Shown here piece by piece: positions 63,100 to 64,000 of a stretch of DNA of 64,000 bases (position 1 is the stretch's first letter; each line of letters begins with the position of its first letter). The stretch is from Leptospira stimsonii (GTDB taxonomy: Bacteria; Spirochaetota; Leptospiria; Leptospirales; Leptospiraceae). The translations under genes and the position numbers were made by a program. The stretch spans positions 109,501 to 173,500 of the forward strand of contig NZ_QHCS01000006.1 in the NCBI RefSeq assembly GCF_003545875.1, in the 5' to 3' direction. Below the pieces are notes generated by a model, which had not been told where the DNA came from, searched no databases, and worked only from the letters and a program-made list of their open reading frames with translations.

Positions 63100-63650
63100 A
63101 TGGAAAACCGGCCATTCAACCAGATTGCAAAAAGATACGATACGAAGCAAAGGAAAGAATTAGCGAAAGTTATAGTGCGTGCGATCAAAAACGAACTAAA
63201 AGAGAGGAGAGCGAGGAACGCTATTAGATTATGGGTGAGGAACGGGTCTCGTCGGTTTAGAGTTATCGCCTATGGTTGATAAAGTATTCATGGTGGACTC
63301 GGCTGAACCAATGATCGAAATCGTAAAGGAAAAGATCTTTCGCGCAAATATAAAAAAACGCCGCTGGGATCGTAGTTTCCTCGGTTCTCCTCCACATTCG
63401 TGAAGTTTGTAAGATGCTTGCGTATTTTTATTCCGCCTTGAATGAAAAAGGAAAATTAGTGATCGTTGATTTTGATAAGAATGAAAAAGTCAATCACCCG
63501 GAAGTTCACAACTGTTTTAATCCTGTAGATTTGAAATTCTTACCTCACGAGGTCGGGTTCAAAAAAGTAGAAATTAGAACAATCTATCATGGTAAGAATA
63601 TTTTCACGAACCAAGATGCATCCTTATTTTTTTCTTCGAGCAGGAAGTAA
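63100..63650 (+). pseudogene. broken class I SAM-dependent methyltransferase
   Basis: Three reading frames read as consecutive parts of one methyltransferase. Frame 1 from ATG 63100: FNQIAKRYDTKQRKELAKVI. Then, in another frame, DYG-stop-GTGLVGLELSPMVDKV and FMVDSAEPMIEIVKEKI, where a TGA replaces the expected Cys/Gly codon inside motif I. Finally a third frame with LLHIREVCKMLAYFYSALNE and KGKLVIVDFDKNEKVNHPE to the stop at 63650. At least two frameshifts plus one nonsense codon. The 78-codon tail from 63414 alone is not a working enzyme. No ribosome site before 63414. Confidence 0.85.
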
Positions 63651-63880
63651 TTCTGCTTCGACCGAATGTCGCTTGATTTCCGTGTAAATTCAATCGGTTT
63701 CGAAAAGTAAGAATCCCGTTTTAAATCGAGACATCCACAAAATCGATGTTCTGCGCCTCCTCCAAGTTTGCCAGGATAACCGAAAAGCTCCTAGTAATAA
63801 ACAAAAGAATGTTCCGGCATGGAAGTGCTTACTTTAAGGATCTTAGTCCATTGACGTCTACATCCTAGATAAAAAAACGA

Positions 63881-64000
63881 TCAATGAAAAAATGAATCTT
63901 CTTTCTTTTCCCTTGCTTCTTTAAATTTAAATAGAGAAACAAAATGCGCAAGAGCAATGACCGGTACGCCGAATGTGGGAATGAGAACCAAAGGAAAGGA
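63881..64000 (-). CDS. C-terminal part of a membrane protein, cut by window edge
   Basis: The minus strand is open from 64000 to a stop at 63881, reading SFPLVLIPTFGVPVIALAHF and then VSLFKFKEAREKKEDSFFH. A hydrophobic segment followed by a basic-acidic tail suggests the last transmembrane helix and the cytoplasmic end of a membrane protein. Nothing more can be said from 39 residues. Confidence 0.6.
   Translation of the reverse strand, partial: SFPLVLIPTFGVPVIALAHFVSLFKFKEAREKKEDSFFH

Overview
The window looks like Leptospira (spirochaete) DNA, and specifically the smaller second chromosome (CII). Three things point there: a ferrochelatase gene (the haem genes lie on CII in Leptospira) sits next to a ParA/ParB pair; Leptospira-centred families are present (DUF1564, DUF1574); and a MoxR-DUF58-Bat aerotolerance operon runs straight into htpG. 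No rRNA, tRNA, CRISPR array, prophage or intact insertion sequence was seen. The species was not determined.

Layout. 0-3.7 kb: the 5' part of hemH, an outer-membrane barrel protein and parAB, with two copies of the palindrome GGGGTGAAA-N3-TTTCACCCC (one before parA, one inside parB) that are good candidates for the CII parS site. 3.8-16 kb: core-type genes for flavin and NADH redox enzymes, an acyltransferase, a cyclic-nucleotide-binding protein, a diguanylate cyclase, two SDR enzymes, a tyrosine phosphatase, a DUF1574 protein and a MORN-type lipoprotein. 16.4-25.3 kb: an eight-gene, largely translationally coupled operon (moxR, DUF58, a membrane protein, batA, batB, batC-like, batD, htpG). 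25.3-33.6 kb: envelope proteins and a PhoX-like protein, then a signalling island with STAS, NAD-kinase-like, SpoIIE phosphatase and RsbW-like ATPase genes, which resembles a partner-switching circuit. 34-46 kb: a fatty-acid desaturase with its Shine-Dalgarno inside a perfect hairpin, a secreted caspase-like/ankyrin protein, a transglutaminase-like protein, a B12-dependent acyl-CoA mutase with its MeaB chaperone, a membrane protein and a methyltransferase.

46.5-63.7 kb is accessory in character. It is made of small regulator-plus-enzyme modules: YceI, then DoxX/nitronate monooxygenase/TetR/DUF2798, where the two promoter regions share one operator; two separate ArsR-SRPBCC pairs; a CrtI-like oxidoreductase divergent from its TetR; GFA, VOC and DUF2200 genes; and a TetR divergent from two flavin monooxygenases, followed by an EthD protein and a broken methyltransferase. 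Several control regions carry clear palindromic operators placed over promoters.

Long intergenic stretches (about 15.9-16.4, 33.6-34.0, 34.9-35.8, 40.2-40.8 kb) hold degenerate dispersed repeats. These include two inverted copies of a roughly 170 bp element and a MITE-like unit with imperfect terminal inverted repeats. All product names rest on reading motifs by eye; no database search was possible.
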